Below, in pieces: positions 1 through 8,110 of a stretch of 64,000 nt of DNA (position 1 is the stretch's first letter; each line of letters opens with the position of its first letter). The position numbers and the translations under genes were made by a program. The notes under the pieces are model-generated. The model did not search any database, was not told where the DNA came from, and worked only from the letters and a program-made list of their open reading frames with translations. This stretch comes from Microbacterium sorbitolivorans (GTDB taxonomy: Bacteria; Actinomycetota; Actinomycetes; Actinomycetales; Microbacteriaceae): assembly GCF_003327285.1 (NCBI RefSeq), contig NZ_KZ848474.1, positions 620,001 through 684,000 of the forward strand. The letters run 5' to 3'.

Positions 1-765
1 CTCGCCCGGCTCGAGTACCACCTCGCCGGATCCGAGCAGCTCGGCGGCACCGGTCATGTGGCGTCCGTCTGAGAGCGCGTCGAAGAATTGCTCGTGGTTG
101 CCCGACCATGCGAGGTGTGTCGCCCAGACGCGCCCCGTGCGATTGGCGAAGCCCGCGGAGCCTGCCGCGACGAGGATCGACGAATCGTGTCCCGTGCGTC
201 CGTGGCGTCCCGAGCGCACCCACGTCCCGCGACGGATGTCATTTCGTTGTGGATGGTTCTCACGGCACCAGCGTCCCGTGAGATCGAGCAGCTCCGCCGC
301 GTCGTTCGGCACCGGCAGCGCGACCGCGAGCTCGTCGAGCTGGTACGGCGCGGCCCCGATGTTGCGCAGTTGGTTGCGTGTCTCCAGCAGACCCGACGGA
401 TGCAGGGTGAGGCGTGACGTGACTTCGATGCCTGCAGCCTCGTCGGCCTGTACGATCTCGGCGGTGCTGCCGTCGCACGCCGCCGACGTCACACGTAGCG
501 CGGGCGAGAAGTCGCGCCCGGCGCGACCGTCGATGACGCGGCTGCCTCGGAGGCCGGGGCGGCCGAGCCAGCCTGACGATGCCTGTGGCACGATGCCGGC
601 GACGACGGGGACGTCGAAGGCTGAGTGGGCGACGGGATCCGCGAGGGCATCCAGGGCGGGAAGATCGTCGCCGAGGTCGGCACCCCAGTGGACGATCTCG
701 GCCTCGCCCGTGTGGACAGCGACGAGGACGCTGACGCCGGCGGCGCGCAGGTGGAGAGGGGTCAT
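1..765 (-). CDS. Alpha-galactosidase, GH36 family, 5' part (runs off the window)
   Basis: Hydrolyses terminal alpha-1,6-galactosyl residues of melibiose, raffinose or galactomannan fragments in the cytosol. About 255 residues are visible from an ATG at 765; the frame stays open to base 1, so the catalytic barrel lies outside the window. What is visible matches the beta-sandwich N-terminal domain of GH36: a PVAHSAFDVPV segment near the start and a GRVWATHLAWSGNHEQFF stretch near residue 215, which is typical of the family. No signal peptide. It is the last visible gene of a minus-strand operon after the binding protein, 63 bp downstream of it and separated by a perfect hairpin. Family assignment is from motif recognition; substrate is inferred from the family and the adjacent transporter. 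Confidence 0.8.
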   Translation of the reverse strand, partial: MTPLHLRAAGVSVLVAVHTGEAEIVHWGADLGDDLPALDALADPVAHSAFDVPVVAGIVPQASSGWLGRPGLRGSRVIDGRAGRDFSPALRVTSAACDGSTAEIVQADEAAGIEVTSRLTLHPSGLLETRNQLRNIGAAPYQLDELAVALPVPNDAAELLDLTGRWCRENHPQRNDIRRGTWVRSGRHGRTGHDSSILVAAGSAGFANRTGRVWATHLAWSGNHEQFFDALSDGRHMTGAAELLGSGEVVLEPGE

Positions 766-789
766 GGTCTCGCTTTCGTGGCGGGTGAG

Positions 790-822
790 ATGGGTGGCGC
801 GGACGAGGTCCGCGCCACCCAT
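790..822 (-). terminator. Intercistronic hairpin between binding protein and alpha-galactosidase genes
   Basis: A perfect 15-bp stem (790-804 with 808-822) closes a 3-nt loop. There is no T-run on either side, and both flanking genes point the same way. It is more likely an mRNA stabiliser or partial attenuator that keeps binding-protein levels above those of the enzyme than a full terminator. Confidence 0.65.
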
Positions 823-828
823 CGGGGA

Positions 829-2148
829 TCATTCGAAGAGGGCGTTAACCTGGTCGTTCGCGTCGTCGAACGAGCTCGCGGGGGAGTCGCCCGTGAGCAC
901 GGCATCCGATGCCGGCTTCATGATGCCGACCACCTTCGCGGCGTTCTCGGCGATGGGGAACAGGAACGTCGTGCCGTCGTCGATGTGGGTCGTGAACGCC
1001 GACACGTCGACGCCCTTCTCGGCGAAGGCCTGTGCCGCGAGCTCGCTCGAACTCGTGATCGCCGGGAACACGACCGCGTGCCCCGCGACGACGTCCTGGC
1101 AGGCGGTTGAGGCGAGGTACTCGACCCACGCGAGCGACCCCTCGGGGTTCTCGGTGCCGGCCCAGATCGAGTCGGCGAGGCCGTTGAACATCGAGGCGCG
1201 CTCGCCCGATGGGCCGACGGGTGTCGGCGCGATGCCGAGATCGATGCCCTCGTAACCCGCGTACTGGCCGATCATCCAGGATCCGTTGGTGTTGATCGCG
1301 TTCTTGCCGGCACCGAAGTTGTCGGCCATCGACGCGCCGATCGTCGTCTCGAGCGGCGGCATGTAGCCCTTCTCGGCGAGCGACGCCCACCACTCGAAGG
1401 TCTCCTGGAACTCGGGCTGGTCGTAGTTGTAGTGGGTGCCCCACGGGTTCTGGTCGGTGTGGGTCCAGCCGAGCGTGGCGGTGAGGAACGACCACTCGGT
1501 CTGGCCCATGCCTTCGCCGGAGCCGTTGAGGCCGAGGCCGTACACGGCCACGTTGTCCTTGTCGAAGCCCGCCTCGTCGCCGCGCACGCCGTTCTCGTCG
1601 ACGGTGAGGCGGGCGATGACCTTCTCGTAGGATCCGCCGTCGTCGGGGTTCCAGTCGAGGCTCGCCATGTCCTCCTGGGTGAGCCCGGCGTCGGCGACCA
1701 TCTCCTTGTTGTAGAACAGCGCGACGGTGTCCCAGTCCTTCGGTAGACCGTAGCGGCTACCGTCCTGGCCCACCCAGAGGTCCGCAAGACCGTCGTTGTA
1801 GATCGATGTGTCGGCGTCCAGTTCGTCGAGCGAGAGAAGCTGCTCGGTCTTGACGAAGTCGGGGTACTTGCTGAGGTGATCGGTGAACACGTCGGGTGCG
1901 GTCCCGGCGGCCATTCCATTCGTGATCTTGCTCCAGTAGTCGTCCCAGCCGGTCTGCGTGACCTTGACGGTGACGTCTTCCTGCGAGGCGTTGAAGTCGT
2001 CCGCACACTGCTGATAGGCGGGCAGCTGGTTCGCGTCCCACAGCCAGTAGTCGACGACGCCCTCGTCGCCGCCCGACCCGCCGCCGCATGCCGTGAGGGC
2101 GAGGGCCGAAGCTCCGAGGAGCACCGTCGCTCCGAGTGTCTTCTTCAT
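829..2148 (-). CDS. Sugar ABC transporter substrate-binding lipoprotein (CUT1 type)
   Basis: A 439-residue extracellular solute-binding protein of the MalE/family 1 type. It begins MKKTLGATVLLG and has a lipobox ending at Cys21 (LTACGG), so it should be lipid-anchored outside the membrane. The body has the family pattern: Asp/Trp-rich ligand cleft segments and a C-terminal region with NGSWMIGQYAG. The ATG at 2148 is chosen over upstream in-frame codons because the signal peptide starts there. It follows the two permease genes (20-bp gap) and precedes the GH36 gene, which suggests an alpha-galactoside such as raffinose, melibiose or stachyose as the ligand. Substrate is inference. Confidence 0.85.
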   Translation of the reverse strand: MKKTLGATVLLGASALALTACGGGSGGDEGVVDYWLWDANQLPAYQQCADDFNASQEDVTVKVTQTGWDDYWSKITNGMAAGTAPDVFTDHLSKYPDFVKTEQLLSLDELDADTSIYNDGLADLWVGQDGSRYGLPKDWDTVALFYNKEMVADAGLTQEDMASLDWNPDDGGSYEKVIARLTVDENGVRGDEAGFDKDNVAVYGLGLNGSGEGMGQTEWSFLTATLGWTHTDQNPWGTHYNYDQPEFQETFEWWASLAEKGYMPPLETTIGASMADNFGAGKNAINTNGSWMIGQYAGYEGIDLGIAPTPVGPSGERASMFNGLADSIWAGTENPEGSLAWVEYLASTACQDVVAGHAVVFPAITSSSELAAQAFAEKGVDVSAFTTHIDDGTTFLFPIAENAAKVVGIMKPASDAVLTGDSPASSFDDANDQVNALFE

Positions 2149-2168
2149 GATGTTCTTCCTTTCGGGCA

Positions 2169-3089
2169 TCACTTGGTGCCGTTGAATCCGATGGAGTTGA
2201 CGATCCGCTTGCCGAAGATGGCGAAGAGGATCAGGACGGGCAAGGCGGATACCAGCGTTGCGGCCATGAGGCCGGACCAGTCGGGCGCGCCCTGCGGGGA
2301 CTGAGATTTGAAGACGCCGAGCCCGACGGTGAGCACGCGGGTGCTGTCGTCGGACGCTACGAGGAGCGGCCAGAAGTACTCGTTCCACTGCGTCATGAAC
2401 GTGAGCAGCGCGAGCGTCGCGAGCGGGGCCGCGGCATTCGGGAGGACGATCTGGAAGAAGATCCGCCAATGACGCGCGCCGTCGAGCATCGCGGCCTCTT
2501 CGACCTCGCGCGACATGCTCAGGAAGAACTGTCGCATGAAGAAGATCGCGAAGGGCGTCATGAACAGGAACGGCAGTACGAGACCCGTCATGGTGTTGAG
2601 CAGGCCGAGGTTGCGTACGAGGAGGAAGTTCGGCAGTGCCGTGAAGATTGGCGGGACCAGCACCGTCGCGAGGAACAAGCCGAAGACCTTGTCGCGCCCG
2701 CGCCACCTGAGGCGCGAGAACGCATACGCCGCCATGGAGCTGAAGAACACGGCGGATGCGGTCGTCACGGTCGCGAAGATCGCCGAGTTTCGCAGGTAGA
2801 TCCAGAAGTTGATCGACGCACCGGATCCGCCCTCTGCGAGCGCCTCGGCCGGCGACTGGAGGCCGAACACGCGCAGGAAGGATCCGACGTTGAAGTCGGC
2901 GGGGAGGAGGCTCGCTGAGTTCGCTGCGAGGGCGCCGTTCGTCGAGAGCGCCGTGCGCAGTACCCAGTAGAACGGAAGCACACTGACGGCGATCGCGAGG
3001 ACGAGCAGAGTCCAAGGGACGATCTGTCGCGGGGAGAAGCGGCGGGGGCGGCGTCGGGAGCCGGTGACGAGAGCGCGGGTTTCAGACAT
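2169..3089 (-). CDS. Sugar ABC transporter permease, MalG-like
   Basis: A 306-residue inner membrane permease of the CUT1 family with about six hydrophobic segments and a basic cytoplasmic N-terminus. The EAA loop that docks the ATPase is visible as EEAAMLDGARHWRIFFQIVLP. It pairs with the permease encoded 10 bp upstream to form the channel for the binding protein encoded downstream. No ATPase gene lies in the operon, as is usual for actinobacterial CUT1 systems energised by a shared MsiK/MalK-type ATPase. Confidence 0.88.
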   Translation of the reverse strand: MSETRALVTGSRRRPRRFSPRQIVPWTLLVLAIAVSVLPFYWVLRTALSTNGALAANSASLLPADFNVGSFLRVFGLQSPAEALAEGGSGASINFWIYLRNSAIFATVTTASAVFFSSMAAYAFSRLRWRGRDKVFGLFLATVLVPPIFTALPNFLLVRNLGLLNTMTGLVLPFLFMTPFAIFFMRQFFLSMSREVEEAAMLDGARHWRIFFQIVLPNAAAPLATLALLTFMTQWNEYFWPLLVASDDSTRVLTVGLGVFKSQSPQGAPDWSGLMAATLVSALPVLILFAIFGKRIVNSIGFNGTK

Positions 3090-3099
3090 CGGGAGCTCC

Positions 3100-4035
3100 T
3101 TAGGCCAGATCCGACTCGTTGCCGCGAAGCACCCGCATCTGGATGAATGCGACGGCGGCGAGGATGAGGAAGAGGATGACGGCGATGGCGGATCCGTATC
3201 CGAACTCCTGCTCGGAGAACGCCTTCTGCCAGATGTAGTACTGCAGCACGCGGCTCGCGTTGACGGGGCCGCCCTGCGTCGTGACCGCGACGGTGTCGAA
3301 CACCTGGAACGACCCCGTCATCGTGAGGATGAGGACGAGCGCGAGGACCGGACGCAGCAGGGGCAGCGTGATACGGCTGAACTGTTGGAACGGATTCGCG
3401 CCGTCGAGGCTCGCGGCCTCGTACACGGTGTTCGGGATCGATTGCAGGCCGGCGAAGATGAGAAGCGCGACGTAGCCCATGTGCCGCCAGGTGTTGATGA
3501 CGGCCTGGGTCGGGATCGCCCACTCCTGCGACCCGAAGAAGGCGACGCGGGGCATGCCGAGCCAGTCGATGACCTGGTTGACGATGCCGATGTTGTAGTC
3601 GAGCATCCAGAACCACAGCAGTGCCGCGATGACGTTGGCCATCAGGTAGGGCATGAGGAGCATGCCGCGGACCAAGGTCGATCTGGCGACGCGGTGCATG
3701 AGCAGCGCGAGGCCGAGGGCGAGCGTCGTCTGCAGCACGATGTTGATGAACACGTACTGAAGAGTGACGACGAGGGCGTTCCAGAACAGCGGATCCGCGA
3801 AGAGCCGCTCGTAGTTGTCGGTGCCGACCCACTCGGGGGAGCCGAGGATGCTGTACTCGGTGAAGCTGAGGTAGAGGCCGCGCAACGTGGGGAAGACGTA
3901 GAACGCGATGAGCCCCACGAACGCGGGGGCGATGAAGAACAGCGCGACCTTGAAGTCGCTCCGGTCTCGTCTGAGTCGTGCGCCGCCGTCGCGCTGTGCG
4001 CGAGCGCGGCCCACGACGATCGTCGTAGTTGCCAT
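3100..4035 (-). CDS. Sugar ABC transporter permease, MalF-like
   Basis: A 311-residue CUT1 permease with about six membrane segments after a basic tail. Its EAA loop reads YEAASLDGANPFQQFSRITLP. Two in-frame ATGs exist, at 4041 and 4035. The sequence GGAG sits only 3 nt before the first but 9 nt before the second, so 4035 is preferred (MATTTIVVG). It is the first gene of the minus-strand operon, with the promoter and operator at 4078-4106. Confidence 0.87.
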   Translation of the reverse strand: MATTTIVVGRARAQRDGGARLRRDRSDFKVALFFIAPAFVGLIAFYVFPTLRGLYLSFTEYSILGSPEWVGTDNYERLFADPLFWNALVVTLQYVFINIVLQTTLALGLALLMHRVARSTLVRGMLLMPYLMANVIAALLWFWMLDYNIGIVNQVIDWLGMPRVAFFGSQEWAIPTQAVINTWRHMGYVALLIFAGLQSIPNTVYEAASLDGANPFQQFSRITLPLLRPVLALVLILTMTGSFQVFDTVAVTTQGGPVNASRVLQYYIWQKAFSEQEFGYGSAIAVILFLILAAVAFIQMRVLRGNESDLA

Positions 4036-4077
4036 CTTCATACTCCGTCGTGATGCGATGGTCGGTGGATGACCGTT

Positions 4078-4106
4078 AAGTTACACGAGTCACCACTCTG
4101 GCACAA
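4078..4106 (-). promoter_or_regulatory. Promoter of the alpha-galactoside transporter operon
   Basis: On the minus strand a TTGTGC box (4101-4106) and a TAACTT box (4078-4083) are 17 bp apart. The left operator arm (4079-4092) covers the -10 box and part of the spacer, as expected for repression. Boxes are read by eye. Confidence 0.5.
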
Positions 4107-4172
4107 GTAGTGAAATAAGCTCTGATTAATCGATGAATTTAACGCAAAGTATGATGCTTGACTCGTGTAACT
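4079..4172. promoter_or_regulatory. Paired LacI-type operator: 14-bp inverted arms 80 bp apart
   Basis: AGTTACACGAGTCA at 4079-4092 is repeated as its exact reverse complement at 4159-4172. The arm centres are 80 bp apart, close to an integral number of helical turns, and the arms lie in the two divergent promoters. The obvious candidate regulator is the LacI protein encoded at 5438-6451. DNA looping between the arms is inference. Confidence 0.65.
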
Positions 4173-4186
4173 AGCCGTGACAAACT
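4158..4186 (+). promoter_or_regulatory. Promoter of the oxidoreductase-lacI operon, probably leaderless
   Basis: TTGACT (4158-4163), a 17-bp spacer and CAAACT (4181-4186) put the start of transcription at about 4193-4194, exactly at the ATG of the next gene. The right operator arm overlaps the -35 box. There is no Shine-Dalgarno sequence before that ATG, which fits a leaderless message. Confidence 0.5.
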
Positions 4187-4193
4187 GCCGCGT

Positions 4194-5441
4194 ATGACAT
4201 TCACGACCTTCTCCCTAGGCATCGTCGGCGCGGGACAGTTCTCCGGCCAGTTCGCGAAGCTCTTCCGCGCCCACCCGCTCGTCTCGAGCGTGTGGGTAAC
4301 CGATGTCGTACCCGAGCGCGCACGCGAGCTCGCCGAGCGAGAGCGACTCGATGGAACCATGGAGAGCTTCGACGAGATGCTCGCCAGCGACGTCGACGCC
4401 GTCGCGATCTTCACGCAGCGCTGGACGCACGGCCCCCTCGTCGTGCGCGCGCTCGAAGCGGGCAAGCACGTCTACTCGGCCGTTCCGATGGCGATCTCCG
4501 AGGAGGAGATCCGCGCGATCATCGACGCGGTCCGCGCGACGGGTCTGACCTACATGATGGGCGAGACGAGCTACTACAACCCGGCGACCGTCTACGCTCG
4601 CGCGCGTCGGCGCGACGGATCCTTCGGGCGGATCTTCTACGCCGAGGGCGATTATGTGCACGACATGGACCTCGGCTTCTATGCCGCATACCAGTATTCG
4701 GGTGGTGAGGAGTGGAAGCGCACCGCGAGTTACCCTCCGATGCTTTACCCGACCCACTCGGTCGGCGGCGTGCTCGGTGCGATCGGTGGCCGTGCGACCA
4801 GCGTGAGCTGTATCGGCGTGCGCGACGAGCGCGGCGACGGCGTCTTTGACCGGGAGATCAGCATGTTCGACAACGATTTCTCCAACGCGACGGCTCTGTT
4901 CGAGCTCGACGGCGGCGGCAGCATGCGCATCAACGAGTTCCGTCGCATCGGCTATCCGTCACACCTCCGCGAGTCGCGGTTCCGCTACTTCGGCACGGAG
5001 GGGAGTTTCGAACAGCTCGTACACGCTGCCGTCTGGCAGAACAAGGAAGGGTACGAGGACGTCAGCGACAAGTTGGAGACGAAGCCGACCATGTCTCCCG
5101 ACGACCCGTCGCTGGCGGGCGTGGATCCCGCCCTGCGGGACGCGTTCATCTCCGGGCTCGCGCCCGTGCACGACGCCTCGCGGCTCCCGGAGGAGCTCCG
5201 ACGGCTCCCGAGCGGCCACGAGGGCAGCCACCACTTCCTCGTCGACGACTTTGCTCGTGCGGTGGCGACGCGCACGCTGCCGCCCGTCCATGCCTGGGAG
5301 GCGGCGCGGTACACGCTGCCAGGCATTATCGCGCATCAATCGGCGCTCCGCGGAGGAGAGCGGCTCGAGATCCCCGATCTCGGCGATGCTCCCAGCTCGG
5401 AAGCGATTGCGACGGAGGCACCGCTCGCGAACCTAGAATGA
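4194..5441 (+). CDS. Gfo/Idh/MocA family oxidoreductase
   Basis: A 415-residue NAD(P)-dependent sugar or polyol dehydrogenase. The Rossmann fold opens with GIVGAGQFSG (residues 9-18), followed by the family's EAGKHVY segment near residue 88. The usual E-K-P catalytic motif is changed here: residues 95-98 read SAVP, so the conserved lysine is missing. Activity may therefore be altered, or the lysine supplied elsewhere. The start at 4194 is preferred over 4158 because the longer form would overlap the operator. It overlaps the lacI gene by ATGA. It may act on the galactose or inositol-type product of imported sugar; that is inference. Confidence 0.8.
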   Translation: MTFTTFSLGIVGAGQFSGQFAKLFRAHPLVSSVWVTDVVPERARELAERERLDGTMESFDEMLASDVDAVAIFTQRWTHGPLVVRALEAGKHVYSAVPMAISEEEIRAIIDAVRATGLTYMMGETSYYNPATVYARARRRDGSFGRIFYAEGDYVHDMDLGFYAAYQYSGGEEWKRTASYPPMLYPTHSVGGVLGAIGGRATSVSCIGVRDERGDGVFDREISMFDNDFSNATALFELDGGGSMRINEFRRIGYPSHLRESRFRYFGTEGSFEQLVHAAVWQNKEGYEDVSDKLETKPTMSPDDPSLAGVDPALRDAFISGLAPVHDASRLPEELRRLPSGHEGSHHFLVDDFARAVATRTLPPVHAWEAARYTLPGIIAHQSALRGGERLEIPDLGDAPSSEAIATEAPLANLE

Positions 5442-6451
5442 CATTCGTGTCCAGTCCACCACAGGCGCCGTCCGGCCGTGCGACCCGTAGCGATGTCGCG
5501 CGGCTCGCCGGGGTGAGCCCCGCGGTGGTTAGCTACGTCGTCAACGGCACCAAGCGCGTCGGTCCCGACACCGAGGCGCGCGTGCGCGACGCCGTCGCGC
5601 GGCTCGGATACCGACCGAATCCGTCCGCCCGCGCGCTACGGCTCGGCTCGACGGAGACGCTCGGCATGATCGTGCCGAGCGTGATGAACCCGTACTTCTC
5701 CCACCTCGCGCACGAGGTCGAGCTCGCGGCCGCGAAGCGCGGGTATGCGTTACTGACCGCCAACGCGGACGGGTCGCTCGCCGCCGAGCGGCGTCACCTC
5801 GAGTACCTCTCGGCGCGGCTCGTCGACGGCATTTTCCTCTGTAGCTCGACACACGATCCGGATCTGCGCGATGTCGATCTGCAGGGGATCCCGATCGTCT
5901 TGCTCAACCACAGCGCCGCATCGCCATCGCGCGACGCGGTCGGTCCCGATCTGGTCGACGGCGCACGCATCGCTGTCGAGCACCTCGTCGGTCACGGGCA
6001 CGAGAGGATCGGTCTCGTCGTGGGGCGCGCGACGGGCACAGAGGAGGACGGCCGCGAGACGGGATGGCGACGCACGCTCGAGCGGCTCGCCCTGCCGCCG
6101 GGGCCGATCGGCCGCGGCGAGTTCTCTCCCGACGGCGGATACGAGGCGATGCGCTGGCTGATGCGGTCGGGCGATGTGCCGCCGGCGCTTTTTGTGAGCT
6201 CGGATCAGATGGCGCGGGGCGTCCTCAAAGCGGCACACGAGGCCGGCATCCGGGTGCCCGAAGACCTCGCGATCGTGTCGTTCGACGGATCGATCGACGC
6301 GGTCTACAGCTGGCCGACGCTGACGAGCGTCGCGCAGCCCGTTGCTGAGATGGCGGAGGCAGCCGTCGACGCCCTCCTCGACACCTCAAGCCAGATGAGG
6401 AACCGCATCATGACCGCGTCGCTCGTTATCGGTGCGTCCTGCGGGTGCTGA
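5438..6451 (+). CDS. LacI family transcriptional regulator
   Basis: A 337-residue repressor. The N-terminal helix-turn-helix reads RSDVARLAGVSPAVVSYVVN, followed by the hinge region (RLGYRPNPSARALR) and a periplasmic-binding-protein-like sensor domain. It is translationally coupled to the oxidoreductase by an ATGA overlap. It probably binds the inverted arms at 4079-4172 and so controls both the transporter/galactosidase operon and its own operon. The inducer is unknown, probably a galactoside or galactose. Confidence 0.87.
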   Translation: MTFVSSPPQAPSGRATRSDVARLAGVSPAVVSYVVNGTKRVGPDTEARVRDAVARLGYRPNPSARALRLGSTETLGMIVPSVMNPYFSHLAHEVELAAAKRGYALLTANADGSLAAERRHLEYLSARLVDGIFLCSSTHDPDLRDVDLQGIPIVLLNHSAASPSRDAVGPDLVDGARIAVEHLVGHGHERIGLVVGRATGTEEDGRETGWRRTLERLALPPGPIGRGEFSPDGGYEAMRWLMRSGDVPPALFVSSDQMARGVLKAAHEAGIRVPEDLAIVSFDGSIDAVYSWPTLTSVAQPVAEMAEAAVDALLDTSSQMRNRIMTASLVIGASCGC

Positions 6452-6505
6452 CGAGGGCGAGGCCGTGCTGCGGGTGACCGAGGTCGTGCGCCTCTAACAG
6501 ATCAT

Positions 6506-6556
6506 CAATTCTCCGCGCGTTCATCTGCGAATCACAGATGACCGCGCGGAGAATTG
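6506..6556. terminator. Long hairpin between convergent lacI and ATPase genes
   Basis: Arms of 22 nt (6506-6527 and 6535-6556) pair with one mismatch around a 7-nt loop. It lies 54 bp past the lacI stop and 12 bp past the stop of the convergent ATPase gene, so it probably ends transcription from both sides. There is no long T-run, as is common for high-G+C terminators. Confidence 0.65.
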
Positions 6557-6568
6557 CAGAGTTAGGGG

Positions 6569-7915
6569 TTAGGCGCCCTGGAAGCCCCGCGCCACCGACG
6601 CCGCGGCCGCGAGCCAGGCACGCTGGGTCGCGGGGCGCAGCGCGCTGTAGTGCAGGTGTCCGTCGATCATCGCCGGGTCGAAGGGAACCTGCACGACGTC
6701 GCGCGTCAGCTGCTTGTACCCGTCGACGATGCGGCGCACCTCGGATGCCGTCGAGCGCTGGTCGGCCTGGCTCACGACCGCGACCGCGTTGCGCGCCAGC
6801 GCCGCCGAGCGCTCGTCGCGCTCGGTGAGGGCGTCGAGCAGCAGGGCGCCGGCCTCGGCGTGCTCGTCGCGCGTCGTCGTCGCGACGACGAGCTGGTCGG
6901 TGTGGTCGATCATGCGCTGCCACAGCGGATCCGACTCGTCGTTGCCCGAGTCCATGACCACGAGTCGGTAGTAGCGGGCCGCGACCGAGTAGATGCGGTC
7001 GACGTCCTCGGCCGACACGCGCTGCTCCGACGCGAGCGCGATGGGCTGCGAGCGCAGCACGTCGAAGCGGTCCTGGCGCTGGTGGTGTACGAAGTTGGCG
7101 ACGTCAGCGGCCTGCGCGTCCGCCGACAGCAGGTGGTCCGACGCGCCCAGCATGTCGTGCAGGGTCGCCTCGTGGGGGCCCTGCTCGGTGCGCCAGCCGA
7201 GCGTTCCGCGCGTCTGGTTGTTGTCCCACGCGAGCACGCCGGCGCCACCGAAGCGCGCGAAAACGGCCGCGAGCAGGATCGTCGTCGGCGTCTTGCCGCT
7301 GCCGCCCTTACCGTTCACGACCGCGATCGTGCGCGGGCCAGGCCAGTGGTGTGCGACGTCCATCTGGTCGGTGCGCTCCGAGCGCTCCTCCGCGCCGGGC
7401 GCCATGCGGATGCCCATGCGGGTCATCGCGCCGCGGAAGCCGCGCGTCGCCGGATCCTCGCGGTTGTCGTTGTCGTGCGCGCTCGTCAGGAACGTCTCGC
7501 GCTCGGCCCGCACGACGCGGGCGTCGTGCGCGGGGCGCGGGTTCGCGGATCCGCGAACAGGGCCGGCCGCGGAGCGCGCCGGGGCGGGCTCGGTCGGTGC
7601 CGCCGGTGCCGCCGCCGCGGGGCGCGCGGGCGCGGATCCGTACGCGTTCGGGGATCCGCCGGCCGGGGCGGCGAACTCGACGTGCTCGTCGCCGTCGACG
7701 ACGAGCGGCCAGGTTCCGTCGGGCTCGGTGACGATCACGCGGATGGGCGTATCGAGCTGCCGGGCAATCTGCGCCGTGAGGTGCACGATCTCGCGCCGCG
7801 CGTCTTCTGCGGAGGTCGTCGAGATGGCGTGGGGGGTCTCGTCGACGACGAGGACTGCGGATCCGTCGGGGTGGATCGTTGCATTGAGGCCGTCGTCGTT
7901 AGAGCTGTCGCGCAT
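6569..7915 (-). CDS. MinD/ParA-like P-loop ATPase with long N-terminal extension
   Basis: A 448-residue protein. Residues 1-80 form a small predicted alpha/beta domain. Residues 85-190 are an Ala/Pro-rich and charged linker. The ATPase domain starts near 195 with a deviant Walker A, KGGSGKT at 203-209, which is the signature of the MinD/ParA/SIMIBI class, followed by a conserved AWDNN segment and a VVMDSGND Walker B-like strand. No parB or min gene is adjacent, so a chromosome-partition role is unlikely. Proteins of this layout occur in actinobacteria, sometimes near type VII secretion genes (EspI-like), but none are seen here. Function unknown. It carries six GGATCC words in 1.35 kb. Confidence 0.8.
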   Translation of the reverse strand: MRDSSNDDGLNATIHPDGSAVLVVDETPHAISTTSAEDARREIVHLTAQIARQLDTPIRVIVTEPDGTWPLVVDGDEHVEFAAPAGGSPNAYGSAPARPAAAAPAAPTEPAPARSAAGPVRGSANPRPAHDARVVRAERETFLTSAHDNDNREDPATRGFRGAMTRMGIRMAPGAEERSERTDQMDVAHHWPGPRTIAVVNGKGGSGKTPTTILLAAVFARFGGAGVLAWDNNQTRGTLGWRTEQGPHEATLHDMLGASDHLLSADAQAADVANFVHHQRQDRFDVLRSQPIALASEQRVSAEDVDRIYSVAARYYRLVVMDSGNDESDPLWQRMIDHTDQLVVATTTRDEHAEAGALLLDALTERDERSAALARNAVAVVSQADQRSTASEVRRIVDGYKQLTRDVVQVPFDPAMIDGHLHYSALRPATQRAWLAAAASVARGFQGA

Positions 7916-8110
7916 GGCGTCCCTTCGGGCATGTGTGGAGTTTCCAGCCTATCCATCCGGTCGCAATATGACCGCGGTGGCGACCACGTCGCGCGTCTTA
8001 CCTTCTACGCAAAAAACATGATTCTTGCCATCGCGTGTGATCTTAAAGAGCAAACTACCTTCGCTATTGTCGAAAGTATTCCGCTTGCCCCCAAAGAAGA
8101 GAGCCATCGC
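7916..8110 (+). promoter_or_regulatory. AT-richer leader between divergent ATPase and gapB-type genes
   Basis: A 195-bp divergent intergenic region. The part from about 8005 to 8105 is distinctly richer in A and T than its surroundings, with runs of A, and ends in AAGAAGAGAG, a plausible ribosome-binding site 7 nt before the GTG at 8111. It should hold the dehydrogenase promoter. I could not assign a single convincing -10/-35 pair. Confidence 0.4.

Noticed and set aside
6650-8110. Long open frame in front of the GapB coding region and many other long frames opposite real genes (e.g. 3064-4053, 17297-18820, 41019-43874, 46011-49031, 60498-62477)
   Set aside because: They are antisense shadows typical of high-G+C DNA, with Arg/Ala/Gly-rich low-complexity translations and no family motifs; the opposite frames encode recognisable proteins.
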